Positions 1 through 9,759 of a stretch of DNA of 64,000 bases are shown piece by piece; within the stretch, counting starts at the first letter, position 1, and every line of letters starts with the position of its first letter. A program made the position numbers and the translations under genes. Source of the DNA: Homalodisca vitripennis. Its lineage: Eukaryota > Arthropoda > Insecta > Hemiptera > Cicadellidae. The stretch lies in the NCBI RefSeq assembly GCF_021130785.1, contig NW_025777986.1, positions 16,524 through 80,523 of the forward strand. Reading direction: 5' to 3'. Under the pieces are notes generated by a model. That model did no database searches and was not told the origin of the DNA. It was given only the letters and a program-made list of their open reading frames with translations.

Positions 1-760
1 ATAAACTACTGTACCATAAAACGACTACAGGTAAAAGTCATCAAGTTTGATGTCCACCTAAAGGTCTAAGGGAAGATTATAGAGACTACTCATCCTTCTT
101 TCAGTGCAGTCTATTAAAATATCTACTGTACCAAAAAAACTACTAGGTGTTAGTTCTTTATCCAGTCACTGACAACCCAAGTGTTTTTTTGCAAAAAAAT
201 GCAAAAAACTTTTGTCTTTGTAAAGAAAGGAAGGCTCTTATGCAGGGAGCCACTATGGCCAGCATTTATTCTTCAAGTGCTGCGAACAACTGAAGGGTAC
301 CTCTACACATATGAAGTAAACATGTAAGGTGAGCACATCCCTCGCAGGGTTATTGTCCCAGAAACACAGATCTGGCCAGATACACAGTAGAGGTTGAGAC
401 TGTACTTAAATATGGAGCTCCATAGCCGCTTCCATGAAGCTTTTATTACGTATATAACGTGATAAAATTGATACGTCTTTATAAAAACTATCAATGATTT
501 GTGTATATAATAAAACAATTATACTGATGATTATCATAAAAATCATTAGGAACTTTACATGTCCACTCAAAGGGTCAGAGATATACGATAGGGACTACCT
601 GCCCTTCTTTCAGTACTTTTTATAGTAAGATACGTTTACATGTACTTATACTTTAAAATGCATCAAGGCTCTTGGTGTGACGTTTTATTACATTTCATAG
701 ATAAAGCAAATAAAATGAATAAAGCAATTTTCCAAGGAAACAACAATTTTAATTATTTAT
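1..760. repeat. Dispersed complex repeat, left copy
   Basis: This sequence recurs at the other end of the window: bases 1-520 match 55660-55695 joined to 56592-57060, and 521-760 match 57060-57310, with scattered substitutions and small indels. Partial copies lie at 37940-38480 and 55119-55690. Inside it, two stretches (about 45-120 and 560-620) are divergent versions of the same sub-block, containing a 'CTTTCAGTA' core, so the repeat has internal repetition. No coding capacity or termini could be defined. It serves as the empty-site reference for the 896-bp element at 55696-56591. Confidence 0.75.
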
Positions 761-1106
761 CCCAACATAACGGTACAACTATTGCGAATTTTGTCAGACA
801 GTTTATCATTGTCAGTATATACTTCATCCCCTTGTTTTCACCGGCGTACGGTATCATCTCCACGAGATCCGCCTGGTAAAGATCGTCCTTGGTGTGACGT
901 TTTATTACATTTCATAGATAAAGCAAATAAAATGAATAAAGCAATTTTCCAAGGAAACAAAAATTTTAATTATTTATCCCAACATAACGGTACAACTATT
1001 GCGAATTTTGTCAGACAGTTTATCATTGTCAGTATATACTTCATCCCTTGTTTTCACCGGCGTACGGTATCATCTCCACGATATCCGCCTGGTAAAGATC
1101 GTCCTT
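671..1106. repeat. Tandem duplication, 217-bp unit, two copies
   Basis: Copy 1 is 671-887 and copy 2 is 888-1106. Both begin CTTGGTGTGACG and end GATCGTC. Copies differ at only a few positions (for example one C fewer in the CATCCCC run in copy 2, and CACGAGATCC versus CACGATATCC). The first 90 bases of the unit belong to the dispersed repeat that recurs near 57230-57310. Short open frames that cross it look like by-products of repetition rather than genes. Confidence 0.85.
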
Positions 1107-2006
1107 ACCTTTCAGAGTGACACTTCGTCTCCTGAAATTACGGCGAACTGGCCTATGTAGCTCGTTAGCTATTGCTTGACGTCTCTCCATTTTGAAAATG
1201 AGAAGAATGCGGCAGGACTTTTATATTTAACCTCCTAAATTCTACAGCCCCTCCACCGTTGTAAACTGTGGCATGCTCCAAAAGACGCTAGTTCATGCCT
1301 CCGATTTATCCCCCTACTATTGCCGATTCGGTTGTTCACAATCAGCATATAGACTGTAAACAAGTCGACCGGAAATACCCATACAACCCCATCCAACGCT
1401 GAAATACCCTTCATCACATGTACACCTTCAATCAGGTACGGAACATGACCGATAGTGAAGTACTGGATAGCGTTACAGGAGATGATATTAGAATTTTTAA
1501 AAGCTCAACGGTTTGAATTACTTTATTTCCCTCGTGGAAGTAGTAGCTGAGGACGATTAGGATGCAGTTTTTACACCGCAGAGCTTGGGGAAGGTGTGGA
1601 TTCAACAGGGTCTTAAATACGTGTCCATGGACAAAACTCTTGCATATTCTGGAGACTGCGAGTCGAGATACGACTGCAGGCTGAAACAATGCTTTTGGAA
1701 CATTACTGACGTCAACACATGTACAATAATAATAATAATTCCCCACATCTAGATCTACCGGAGCACTTTTAAGGGGTGGTGGTCCCTCGAAATACCCGTC
1801 CAGTGAAGGTTTCACACATCTACATGCGTGAGTCCTTCCACCTTACATGGTCAAATCTCATAGAGACCGAAGGAAAAGTTTGTTTCCACAGTGTTTAGAC
1901 CAACCTCCTCGTCACCCCGGCTCTGGAGTCTATAGTTAGATAGTGCATCTATTCAGGAGATGCACCGCCACATGTGGTGACCACATGCAGTTGCTGGTGG
2001 TCATAA
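1107..2006. other. No recognised gene; unassigned region
   Basis: Base composition is noticeably more balanced here than in flanking AT-rich DNA. A minus-strand open frame (1815-1432, 127 codons, with a CKNC Cys pair) is the longest, but I recognise no domain and see no partner motifs. The stretch could be an old insertion of a coding sequence degraded beyond recognition. Confidence 0.4.
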
Positions 2007-2560
2007 TTGTGGGTCTTCTCACTCAGTACTGTGTTCGCGCCGACTCGGTTTAAGATGATATCAGTAATTATTGCTGCTTATTCTTTGTATTTACGTGTTA
2101 TTGACCTGTTGTCGACTCCATCACCACCAACGTGTCCCCTTTCGAGATCGTCCTCATCCACCTCTTCAACAGTCTCCTGGGGTAGTGTTAGTAGCGGTTG
2201 GGAGTTTTTGATTCCGGACTCAGAATCAGAATCCGAGAGTGGATATTTGACACAAGAAGAAGAAGACGAATTCGATTTGCGTGGCGGTTGCCTGGAACGG
2301 CTGGAGAGCCTTACTTCTCCGACTCAGTGAGAGATACATTGGGACTAGCCGAAGTTACAAATAAAGAAGAGTGCTTTAAGCGAATCTGCAAAAGCCGGGC
2401 ACTTATTTTTAGCTGTTAAAATGATAACTTTGGGAGAGGGCCCGATATGTTATGATGGAGAGGCATTCAATCGCCCTGAATGGAAGGCTGTCAATCTCCA
2501 TAGATTCAAGCGCCCGACCCAAAGCTTGGTTCAGCCTAAGTACTATCTAACTACTATTCG
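2007..2560 (+). pseudogene. Unidentified acidic coding remnant
   Basis: Two overlapping or adjacent plus-strand frames (2007-2330 and 2421-2708) have coding-like composition. The first has a Ser-rich stretch followed by an acidic run (SESESES, then EEEDEF around residues 73-90). The second begins MITLGEG. The end of the second frame, from about 2562, runs into sequence shared with the MULE-related locus at 39240-39468, so this may be the 5' part of that element. I do not recognise a domain. An acidic N-terminus is common in insect transposase genes, but this is only context. Confidence 0.3.
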
Positions 2561-2771
2561 AAGTAAAAAAAATAGTAGTACATCTACAATCTCAGAGGAA
2601 GTGACTCGTACAGGATATTTAAAATTTACGGTATTTTATATGTGTATATGTGTTTTAAAAGATCTTAGCACAATAGCCATAGAACTGCAAGTTAATCTAC
2701 ATTCTTAATACTAAAATCATTATTGTTCTAAAAAATAACAACTATACAATTGAAATTATCGAAACTTAATA

Positions 2772-3699
2772 TCTATCTATATATATAAAAATGAATGTTT
2801 GTATGTTTGTCCTTTATGGAATCGTGAACTATTGGACCGATCATGATGAAAATTTGTACGTATATGTATTTTTCCACGGAGAAGGTTTATAAGCTATGCC
2901 CATCCCTTTCCCGATTCAGGATTCCGCCCCACTGGTTACAGAAATACCCATAAGAAATGCATTGCAGCAAACATATGTTAACGTCTTTTCAAATTTTTAA
3001 TCAGCTGTTCTTTGTAAACATATATTACACTTATAGTTTTAAAGCATAGAGTAAGCTTAAGAGAAACGACAAATTTTGTTTAAACTGTTTTTGCAATCAC
3101 TGTTAAACATAGACTTTACTATCCAGATAATACAATTCAAATTTGACGTAAAAATTCACCTTTAACTGCAATATTTATTTAATATAAACCATGCTCATGC
3201 TTGATCAGAAGAGTAATGCAGATATCATAATTACTATCTTACGTTGGCTACAAATATAAAGAATGTTATAAAATCAACCTTAGTTGTTTTTTTTTGACAG
3301 AAGTATGGTTCTCAAAACTCCGTGTGTACATATTCTCTCGATCGAGACAACAAAGCAAGCTCAATCGTGGCATCGGAGATATAACTAATTTAATCTAAAA
3401 TTTATTATAGTAAAAAAAAAAAATTACTAAGTAATATAAGGACTTCGGTTCTTAAGATTTGCGTGCGAAGCCGTGGGTAACAGCTAGATAGAGGCAGGAA
3501 TATGGTACATACCTTGTTAATACGCCCAAGAGGCTCACGATGGAACGACTATCAATTATCTCAGCAATGTTTAGAATGTGATAGAAAAAGAATAAGTGAA
3601 TATAGTGTACTGTTTTCAACGGGAAATTGCGTGCGAAGCCGCGGGCAACTTTTGCAAAAAATTATTGAAATGCGCAGCAAAGCGCGCCGGGCCCGCTAG
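2772..3699 (+). mobile_element. Non-autonomous Helitron, 928 bp
   Basis: The element starts TCTATCTATATATATAAAAA and ends GCCCGCTAG, matching Helitron 5'-TC and 3'-CTRR (CTAG) ends, and it sits between host A (2771) and T (3700) with no target duplication. The GC-rich palindromic stretch GCGCGCCGGGCCCGC lies just before the 3' end, as expected for the Helitron terminal hairpin. A paralogous empty site exists at 39447-39468, where the two flanks are directly joined. A second 3'-end-like sequence (GCGAAGCCGTGGGTAACAGCTAG) lies near 3464-3487 inside it. No Rep/helicase gene is present. Confidence 0.88.
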
Positions 3700-3866
3700 T
3701 ATCATATAATATGTATGGCATCAATGTCATAACTGAAAAAACAAAATTGAAACGAGACGTGTGGATCTACTAATACCTTAGTATTATAAGGGAAATAAAT
3801 TCAAATATAGATGAAATATCCAGATGCAGATGAAAAAGTAGTACGGCATTGTGCTTGTTCTTCCAG

Positions 3867-4083
3867 AGCATGAACAAGAAAGCGCGGACTCTGGGTCACG
3901 TACAGTTGCTACGCCAAAACCCTGTTGCCAGAAGAGTATACAAAATGTGCCAGGCCTTGCCTCTACTTCCAACGCATATAATCGAGGCAGGGTATAACCG
4001 TATTGTGAACTACGCCCAGCTGGCGGGCGTCCTCCAAAATCTCCCGGTGTTCCTCAACTATGTGCGTCGTGTGCGGATGACTG
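3867..4083 (+). pseudogene. MULE transposase exon, duplicate 1
   Basis: A 217-bp exon flanked by CTTCCAG and GTAAGTTA encodes a segment beginning SMNKKARTLGHVQLLRQN and ending FLNYVRRVRMTG. The pattern (ARRxYKxCQALPLLP, then FLNYVRRVW/R) is typical of the helical region after the second catalytic Asp in insect MULE transposases. It is followed by an intron and by the exon at 4251. It lacks an upstream catalytic exon in this locus, so it cannot encode a working enzyme. Confidence 0.7.
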
Positions 4084-4250
4084 GTAAGTTAACATGAAAA
4101 TTATCGTATTAACAAACGACTCAGTTAAGATGTCCTGTAATTTTAACATGTAACAATTACATTAAAATTCTGTAATAAATTAATAATTCTAAATTATAAG
4201 ATGGTTTGTAAAACAAACAACATTATTCGACAACCAAATTAATCCTCTAG

Positions 4251-4361
4251 GTGTCGGTGTTGAGTCTTTCTCCGTTTACAAACAGAGGAGACGAACCAAC
4301 AACGACTTGGAGTCCTACTACAAAAAACTGAAAGATACCACGAACACTGCCCATCCGAACG
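4251..4361 (+). pseudogene. MULE transposase C-terminal exon, duplicate 1
   Basis: After CTCTAG the frame reads GVGVESFSVYKQRRRTNND, followed by LESYYKKLKDTTNTAHPNVWI. The RTNNxxESYxxxLK...HPNVW pattern matches the region of MULE transposases that carries the final acidic residue (the E of the DDE triad lies in the NNxxE motif). It joins in phase with the preceding exon. The duplicate lies at 4857-4963 and has lost part of the YYKKLKD segment. Confidence 0.65.
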
Positions 4362-4468
4362 TGTGGATCTACTAATACCTTAGTATTATAAGGGGAATAA
4401 ATTCAAATATACATGAATTATCCAGATGCAGATGAAAAAGTAGTACGCCATTGTGCTTGTTCTTACAG

Positions 4469-4685
4469 AGCATGAACAAGAAAGCGCGGACTCTGGGTCA
4501 CGTACAGTTGCTACGCCAAAACCCTGCTGCCAGAAGAGTATACAAAACGTGCCAGGCCTTGCCCCTACTTCCAGCGCAAATGGTCGAGGCAGGGTATAAC
4601 CATATTGTGAACTACGCCCAGCTGGCGGGCGTCCTCCAAAATCTCCCGGTGTTCCTCAACTATGTGCGTCGTGTGCGGATGACTG
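4469..4685 (+). pseudogene. MULE transposase exon, duplicate 2
   Basis: This is the second tandem copy of the 3867-4083 exon with the same length, acceptor (CTTACAG) and donor (GTAAGTTA). It has a few amino-acid changes (CQALPLLPAQMVEAGYNH). A third copy is at 39976-40192. The open frame is intact through the exon. Confidence 0.7.
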
Positions 4686-4856
4686 GTAAGTTAACATGAA
4701 AATTATCGTATTAACAAACGACTCAGTTAAGATGTCCTGTAATTTTAATTGAATATGACGATTACATTAAAATTTTGTAATAAATTAATAATTCTAAATT
4801 ATAAGATAGTTTGTAAAACAAAACAACATTATTCGACAACCTAATTAATGCTCTAG

Positions 4857-4963
4857 GTGTCAGTGTTGAGTTTTTCTCCGTTTACAAACAGAGGAGACGA
4901 ACCAACAACGACATGGAGTCCTACTACAGAGATACCACGAACACTACCCAACCGAACGTGTGG
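4857..4963 (+). pseudogene. MULE transposase C-terminal exon, duplicate 2
   Basis: This repeats the 4251 exon (SVSVEFFSVYKQRRRTNND) but a short deletion removes the codons between ESYY and DTTNT. It extends into TGGATTTTTACAG, after which an AT-rich intron-like segment leads to the exon at 5066. Confidence 0.55.
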
Positions 4964-5065
4964 ATTTTTACAGTGTTAATTAAAACAGTTTATTTATTTA
5001 TATTAGATTACATACGTAAAAGTAGTATTTATTAAAACGGTAGTATTAATAATCGAATTTTACAG

Positions 5066-5757
5066 ATGGTCTGAGAGCGCTGGAACATGAGGCTTCAGTG
5101 ACGTTACATAGAGGTCTCAACGCTGTAAGACCACCTCGTCCGAGAAACTTGTTGTTCGATAGGACAATAAACACTCTGACCACACGGCTAGATAGCGGGC
5201 AGTACAGTGTTCGTGAATTTTTGGAGGCGGCTAGTCACTAGCTGGACAACATCCACAACGAAGTCTACAACGTCACAGGCGACGACAAAGAAGCTGGTGG
5301 CAGAGCTGCAGTGGAGCAGTGGCAGGAGGAGGTCGTGTCCGTGGCAGCACGCGGGAGACGTGGACATATCGAGGACTGGATTCTAAAAGCGACGTTCGGG
5401 AGTGCCAGTGCTTGTGTTTGTGTGCGGGTAAAAATCTTTTAGGCGTAATAAGTGTCAAGTGTAAAACTCTGACCACACGGCTAGATAGCGGGCAGTACAG
5501 TGTTTGTGAATTTTTGGAGGCGGCTAGTCACCAGCTGGACAACATCCACAACGAAGTATACAACGTCACAGGCGACGACAAAGAAGCTGGTGGCAGAGCT
5601 GCAGTGGAGCAGTGGCAGGAGGAGGTCGTGTCCGTGGCAGCACGCGGGAGACGTGGACTCATCGAGGAATGGATTCTAAAAGCGACGTTTGGGAGTGCCA
5701 GTGCTTGTGTTTGTGTGCGGGTAAAAATCTTTTAGGCGTAATAAGTGTCAAGTGCAA
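5066..5757 (+). pseudogene. MULE 3' exon with 293-bp tandem duplication
   Basis: After TTTTACAG the frame reads GLRALEHEASVTLHRGLN, then an Arg/Pro-rich stretch and TLTTRLDSGQYSVREFLEAA. From 5173 the sequence is duplicated in tandem (5173-5465 and 5466-5757). Copy 1 has a stop codon (CACTAG) where copy 2 reads CACCAG, so copy 1 is broken and copy 2 is open at that point. The protein part is the C-terminal tail that follows the NNxxE exon in related insect MULE proteins; its function is not known to me. Confidence 0.6.
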
Positions 5758-6278
5758 ACAAAATGTAATTTATGAAAATCTTGTATTTAATTTTAGGAAG
5801 GAACGTAGTATTATATCTGTGCCAGCTGCGTAAAGAGTGTTAAGTCCAAAATTGGTCAAAATGAGTTATTGCTACACCCGCATGCAGAACAATGATATCT
5901 ACGTTTGTGTATAGGGTGATAAGTCCAATTTCACATAATAAACAAGTTATTCACTTGTGCGCCAATGGTATAAGTAAAAAGTGAACAATTTTGATTGTGT
6001 AAAGTGTGTTTAGTCCATGGTCACATTTTACTCAAACTATACTGCTTAAGGTCTATTTGTGTTTAGTGTGTTAAGTCCAAGCAATTTGTGACTTAACGCA
6101 CTCTTCACTAATTTATTTATTAAGTTAACACACTTTACACTGTTTAAAGCCTGATTTGACTACTTTAGTTTTCAGTAGTTGTATTGACCATACTCTGGAA
6201 AACAAGCACATAATAATAATCATTACCTAATAGTTTGTTGGTTAATGTGAAGTGTAGTGTACAAGTTAGTTTACCATC

Positions 6279-8803
6279 ATGTCATCAAGATCTAAGAGGA
6301 TTTTGGAAATGTGTGGTGCAGGTAAAAGCACAGATGACAACTTCAAACCAGATAAAGAAAGCAAAGGTAAGTATTTTGTTATTATAAATTAATGTAAAAT
6401 AATTAAATTGCTGATGACTTTTTTACAATAAACAACCAGTTAATTGTTCAGAAATTATGCAATATAAAGTAAAATTTTCATTGAAGTTATCATTAAAACA
6501 TTTGTTTCATTCTTTTCTTTTGAAATACGTATATAGTATTTACTGTACTGTACATAAAGAATAGTTTGTCTAATGTAATGGAATTCCCCCAACATTGTTC
6601 ATATTTTTTTGCATTGTATAAGTCTAGATTGTCTATCGTTGAACTATTTCAACATGCACGTTTGGCTCAGGGGTAGCGTTTTAGGCTCACAGTCTCATGG
6701 TCCGGGATTCGGAACCACGTGGTGGTCGTATACTTTTTGCCATCTGAATAATTCCGATTTAATTTAAATTTTAATCATTAGGCTATAAATTAAAGATTTA
6801 AAGTATGTAATTTTTTACAAGTGAAATAATTTTAAAAAATCAACTTAAAATGAGTAAGTAAATCTAAAATTAACAGACACTTTATTGTATTTTTTCAGAC
6901 TCAAGTCCTGCCCCAAGCTTGCCACCTGAACTTATGGATCTATTTAATTCTGATGACTCAGATGTAGACAGAGACTACAATCCGGACGAAGACCAGATAG
7001 AGGATTGTCAGGAGATGAAACACAATTTTTTTGTAAGAGAAGAAAAAAGATGGTGAGTAAGACTTACACTGAACTACTTCCGGCTAAGGTGTTTAATTTA
7101 GAAACAGTCCGACCAACTGAAGAAAAAACTTTACCTCGAGCAGCTGAAGAGGCTAGCGATATTCAGTCCGATCATGGAGGCCTTGAAGAGACTTTTATAG
7201 AAATAAATGAAACTCCACTTACTAAAAGTGGAAAAGTGAGACAAAGAGGTTTGAAAAATGAAAGCCGAAATGAAGGAAAAAATTTAAGAAATCAAGGTTT
7301 GGAGTATAAAACAAACAAAGAAAAAGTAGTAAAAGCAAGAAAGTCGGGAAGTTTAGATTTATGCAGAAACAAGTGTGCTGAAAAAATACCAGACAATGTC
7401 CGTGAAGCAGTGTTTGAAGACTACTGGAAAATGAATGACTACAACAAAAGATGTAATTACATAGTAGCCTTGATAGAGGTGAACCTAAAAGAAAAAGGGA
7501 AAGGAAAGATGACAGTGATAAAGTTAGAATGGCTACCGTCAAGTACCATGTTGAAGTTGAAGGTAACAAAGAAATTGTTTGTAAAAGTTGTTTCTTAAAA
7601 GTATTTGGTGAAAATCGACGGATGCTGGAGACTGTAGTTAATAAAAAAAAGGGCGTCTTCTTCAGGCTTAATCCAACCAGATGCTAGAGAAAATTTTAAA
7701 AAAACCACTTTAGCTCAAGAAGACAAAGACAAGGTACGTGACTTTCTTCTTAAAATTCTAGCTTACGAAAGCCACTATTCGAGACGAGATTGTGGTAAAG
7801 AATTTGTCGCTCCATTTTTGATAATAACAGCATTGTATGAAGAATACAAAACCACTTTACCCGAAGCCAGTACTAATCCAGTGAGTTCACAAAATTTCGT
7901 GAGGAGTTCCATAACTTGAACTTAAAAAAACCCAAAATAGACACTTGTTCAAAATTTTCTTCGGAAGATGAAAAAGGGGCGTATTTAAAAGAAAAAAAAT
8001 TGCCGCCTTGAAGATGCAGAGTTTGCATATGAATCTAAACAGTTAGATAAAGAAAAATCAAAAGTTGACCATACCACTAAAACAGTGACATTTGATTTGC
8101 AGCAATGCCTGCCAACTCCTCTAGTTCACAATTCTGTGGCTTTCTATAAACGCCAACTTTGGACTTTCAACCTAACAGTCTACGACTGCACTGAAGGCTT
8201 AACTTACTGCTACCTTTGGCATGAAGGTATAGCTGGTAGAGGTGCCAATGAAGTGGGTTCATGTATCTATTCGTTCATTTCGGAAGCTACAAAACCTGAT
8301 GTGACATGTTTGACAATGTACACAGAAACATGTGGGGGGCCAGAACAAAAACACACACATAGCTGCTATGTGTATGGTGGCCCTACAAAATTCGCCAGGA
8401 CTAAAAGAAATCAACCATAAATTTTTTATACCTGGGCATACGCACATGGAGTGTGACACATCTCACGCTCTAATTGAAAAACGTAAAAAAACCTTTCACG
8501 GAAACATTCACCACCCTCACGATTGGAGCCAGCTTATACGAAATACCGGATCAAAGCATCCTTTTATTGTAAAGGATATGAATGAAAAAGACTTTTTTTG
8601 ACTTTGCTAAGCTTTTCAAAAGTGATCTCCAGCAGCGCAAGCAAGTTGTTGTAGGAAACAGTTTCAATTGGAGGAATGTGCAGTGGTTGAAGTACCTAAA
8701 AAGTGAACCTGGAATTATTTTCTACAAAACTTCCTTGGACCCCAATCAACCATTTCAATGTATAAGTTTTAAAAGGAGATGTAATGAATGTTTGCCAGAG
8801 TAA
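6279..8803 (+). pseudogene. S1 transposase (DUF7869-like), frameshifted
   Basis: Exon 1 starts at ATG 6279 (MSSRSKRILEMCGAG) and ends at 6366 before GTAAGT. Exon 2 begins at 6899 after TTTTTTCAG and joins in phase (KDSSPAPSLPPEL), with an acidic DSDVDRDYNPDED stretch. A frameshift at the T7 run near 7023 moves to the next frame, which carries a family block (LRNQGLEYKTNKEKVV, CRNKCAEKIPDNVREAVF). Later blocks are VEVEGNKEIVCKSCF, ESHYSRRDCGKEF and LKKPKIDTC. The catalytic-like region has FDLQQCLPTP (8092), MYTETCGG then GGQNKNTHIAA with a one-base shift near 8337, and PGHTHMECDTSHALIEK (8431). The end is at 8803. The protein presumably cut and joined S1 ends; at least four frame breaks make it inactive. 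Confidence 0.75.
6655..6740 (+). repeat. tRNA-like segment inside the S1 intron
   Basis: The sequence TTGGCTCAGGGGTAGCGTTT resembles an A box and TGGTCCGGGATTCGGAACCA resembles a B box, spaced as in a tRNA head. The B box departs from the GGTTCGAATCC consensus and no clean cloverleaf closes. This is probably a tRNA-derived SINE fragment inserted in the intron rather than a functional tRNA. Confidence 0.35.
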
Positions 8804-9339
8804 AACTTTTGTTTGTATAAATATTTAATCTAGCCTTTGAATTAATTAAACAATATACTACTTAAAGTTTGTTTTTTTAACCCTAAAAAACAATTGAAAT
8901 ATTTAAAGACAGTGTAATAAAAGTTTACTGTTTCAAATCGCAGCTTTCTTCTAGTGTAAAATAAGTTAATTCCCTGCAATTAGTGTAAACCGTGTTAAGT
9001 CCAAGTCCCAAGTCAAAAAAAGTTTTACATTTTTTTCTAATAAAAGAAAATGTTGTTATGTTATTTTGAAGTATAGTACCTTTTAAGGTAATACACAAAC
9101 TAATATTTTAATGAAAATAGGAGGTCTGTAGGAGTAAAATGTCCACAAACTATTAAAAAGTGTAGGTTTCAGATTTACTGAAAACTTCAAACGTGAATAT
9201 CTCAAAACTATGTTTTTGGACTTAACACTCTTTACGCAGCTGGCACAGATATATCAAGGTTCATTAATCGTTTTAATACGTCTCATTTACAATTCCAAGG
9301 TACCTGTACCTAAAGTTTTTTTTTTTTTTTTTTTTATAA

Positions 9340-9420
9340 GGGGCAAAAAACGCTGAGGTTATCATTGCCCTCAAGAAAGAATTGACACCTACTCGTATTT
9401 GGTAGTGTCAATTAGGTACA
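9340..9420 (-). other. LINE A 3' UTR stem-loop
   Basis: Next to the poly-A the plus strand reads TTGACACCTACTCG...GGTAGTGTCAA, an imperfect inverted repeat of about 10 bp per arm. LINE B has a matching hairpin in the same place (GACACCTACAC...GGTGTCAC near 41070-41100). Similar position in two diverged families suggests a signal recognised by their reverse transcriptase; this is inference. Confidence 0.5.
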
Positions 9421-9759
9421 TAAAGATTACATTGAATATAACAAAAATAGGAATTACGACAAGTAGGTGAGTAAATAATTAATACTTAAAACTAGGTAAC
9501 AATAAATATAACAAGGGAAAGACTGTAGAGAGGTCTTAACCTATATAAGGACTAAAAGATAAATAGAACATAAATAAGGACAAGGTACTTAACATTAATT
9601 AAATAAACTGTGCAAACTTAACAAATTTTACTGCTACCAAGAAAGCTGTAAAGGGGCTAATTTGGCAGCTGTCATTATAAAGATAAATACACATAAATAA
9701 TAAAACTTATAAAATATAAACAACAATCAATAATCGGAATAAATAAGTTTAACATAGTA

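Larger units (their letters stand above)
3760..4963 (+). repeat. 602-bp tandem duplication of MULE exons and introns
   Basis: Unit 1 is about 3760-4361 and unit 2 about 4362-4963. The junction lies in ACGTGTGGAT, which appears at the start, middle and end. Each unit holds two exons and the intron between them (exon 3867-4083 then 4251-4361; exon 4469-4685 then 4857-4963). The copies differ by scattered substitutions and small indels, including loss of a few codons in the second downstream exon. Confidence 0.85.
2562..5812 (+). mobile_element. MULE (Mutator-like) transposon remnant, copy 1
   Basis: The block 2562-2771 matches 39244-39458, and the exon at 3867-4083 matches 39976-40192, so two loci carry the same element. 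Copy 1 lacks the catalytic exon seen at 39500-39697 (about 370 bp are missing between the Helitron flank and position 3716). It retains C-terminal exons, two of which are tandemly duplicated. A 928-bp Helitron interrupts it. No MULE TIRs were found. The reading is plus strand, with splice-like CAG/GTAAGT junctions. Confidence 0.65.
5817..9248 (+). mobile_element. S1: complete DUF7869-like DNA transposon
   Basis: The ends are long TIRs, CTGTGCCAGCTGCGTAAAGA at the left and its reverse complement at the right, extending inward through GTGTTAAGTCCA (about 31 bp in all). A 4-bp TSD flanks it: ATAT at 5813-5816 and 9249-9252 (TATA one base over is equally consistent because the site is palindromic). 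Further GTGTTAAGTCCA-like motifs occur inside each end (near 5915, 6005, 6070, 8990). The 3.4-kb interior holds one spliced plus-strand gene of the same family as S2 and S3. Confidence 0.85.

Noticed and set aside
640..1120. Two similar small proteins with near-identical sequence
   Set aside because: They are two frames across a 217-bp tandem DNA duplication, not paralogous genes.
1235..1815. Minus-strand protein genes of 60 and 127 codons
   Set aside because: No recognisable domain, and no conserved copy elsewhere in the window to support coding.
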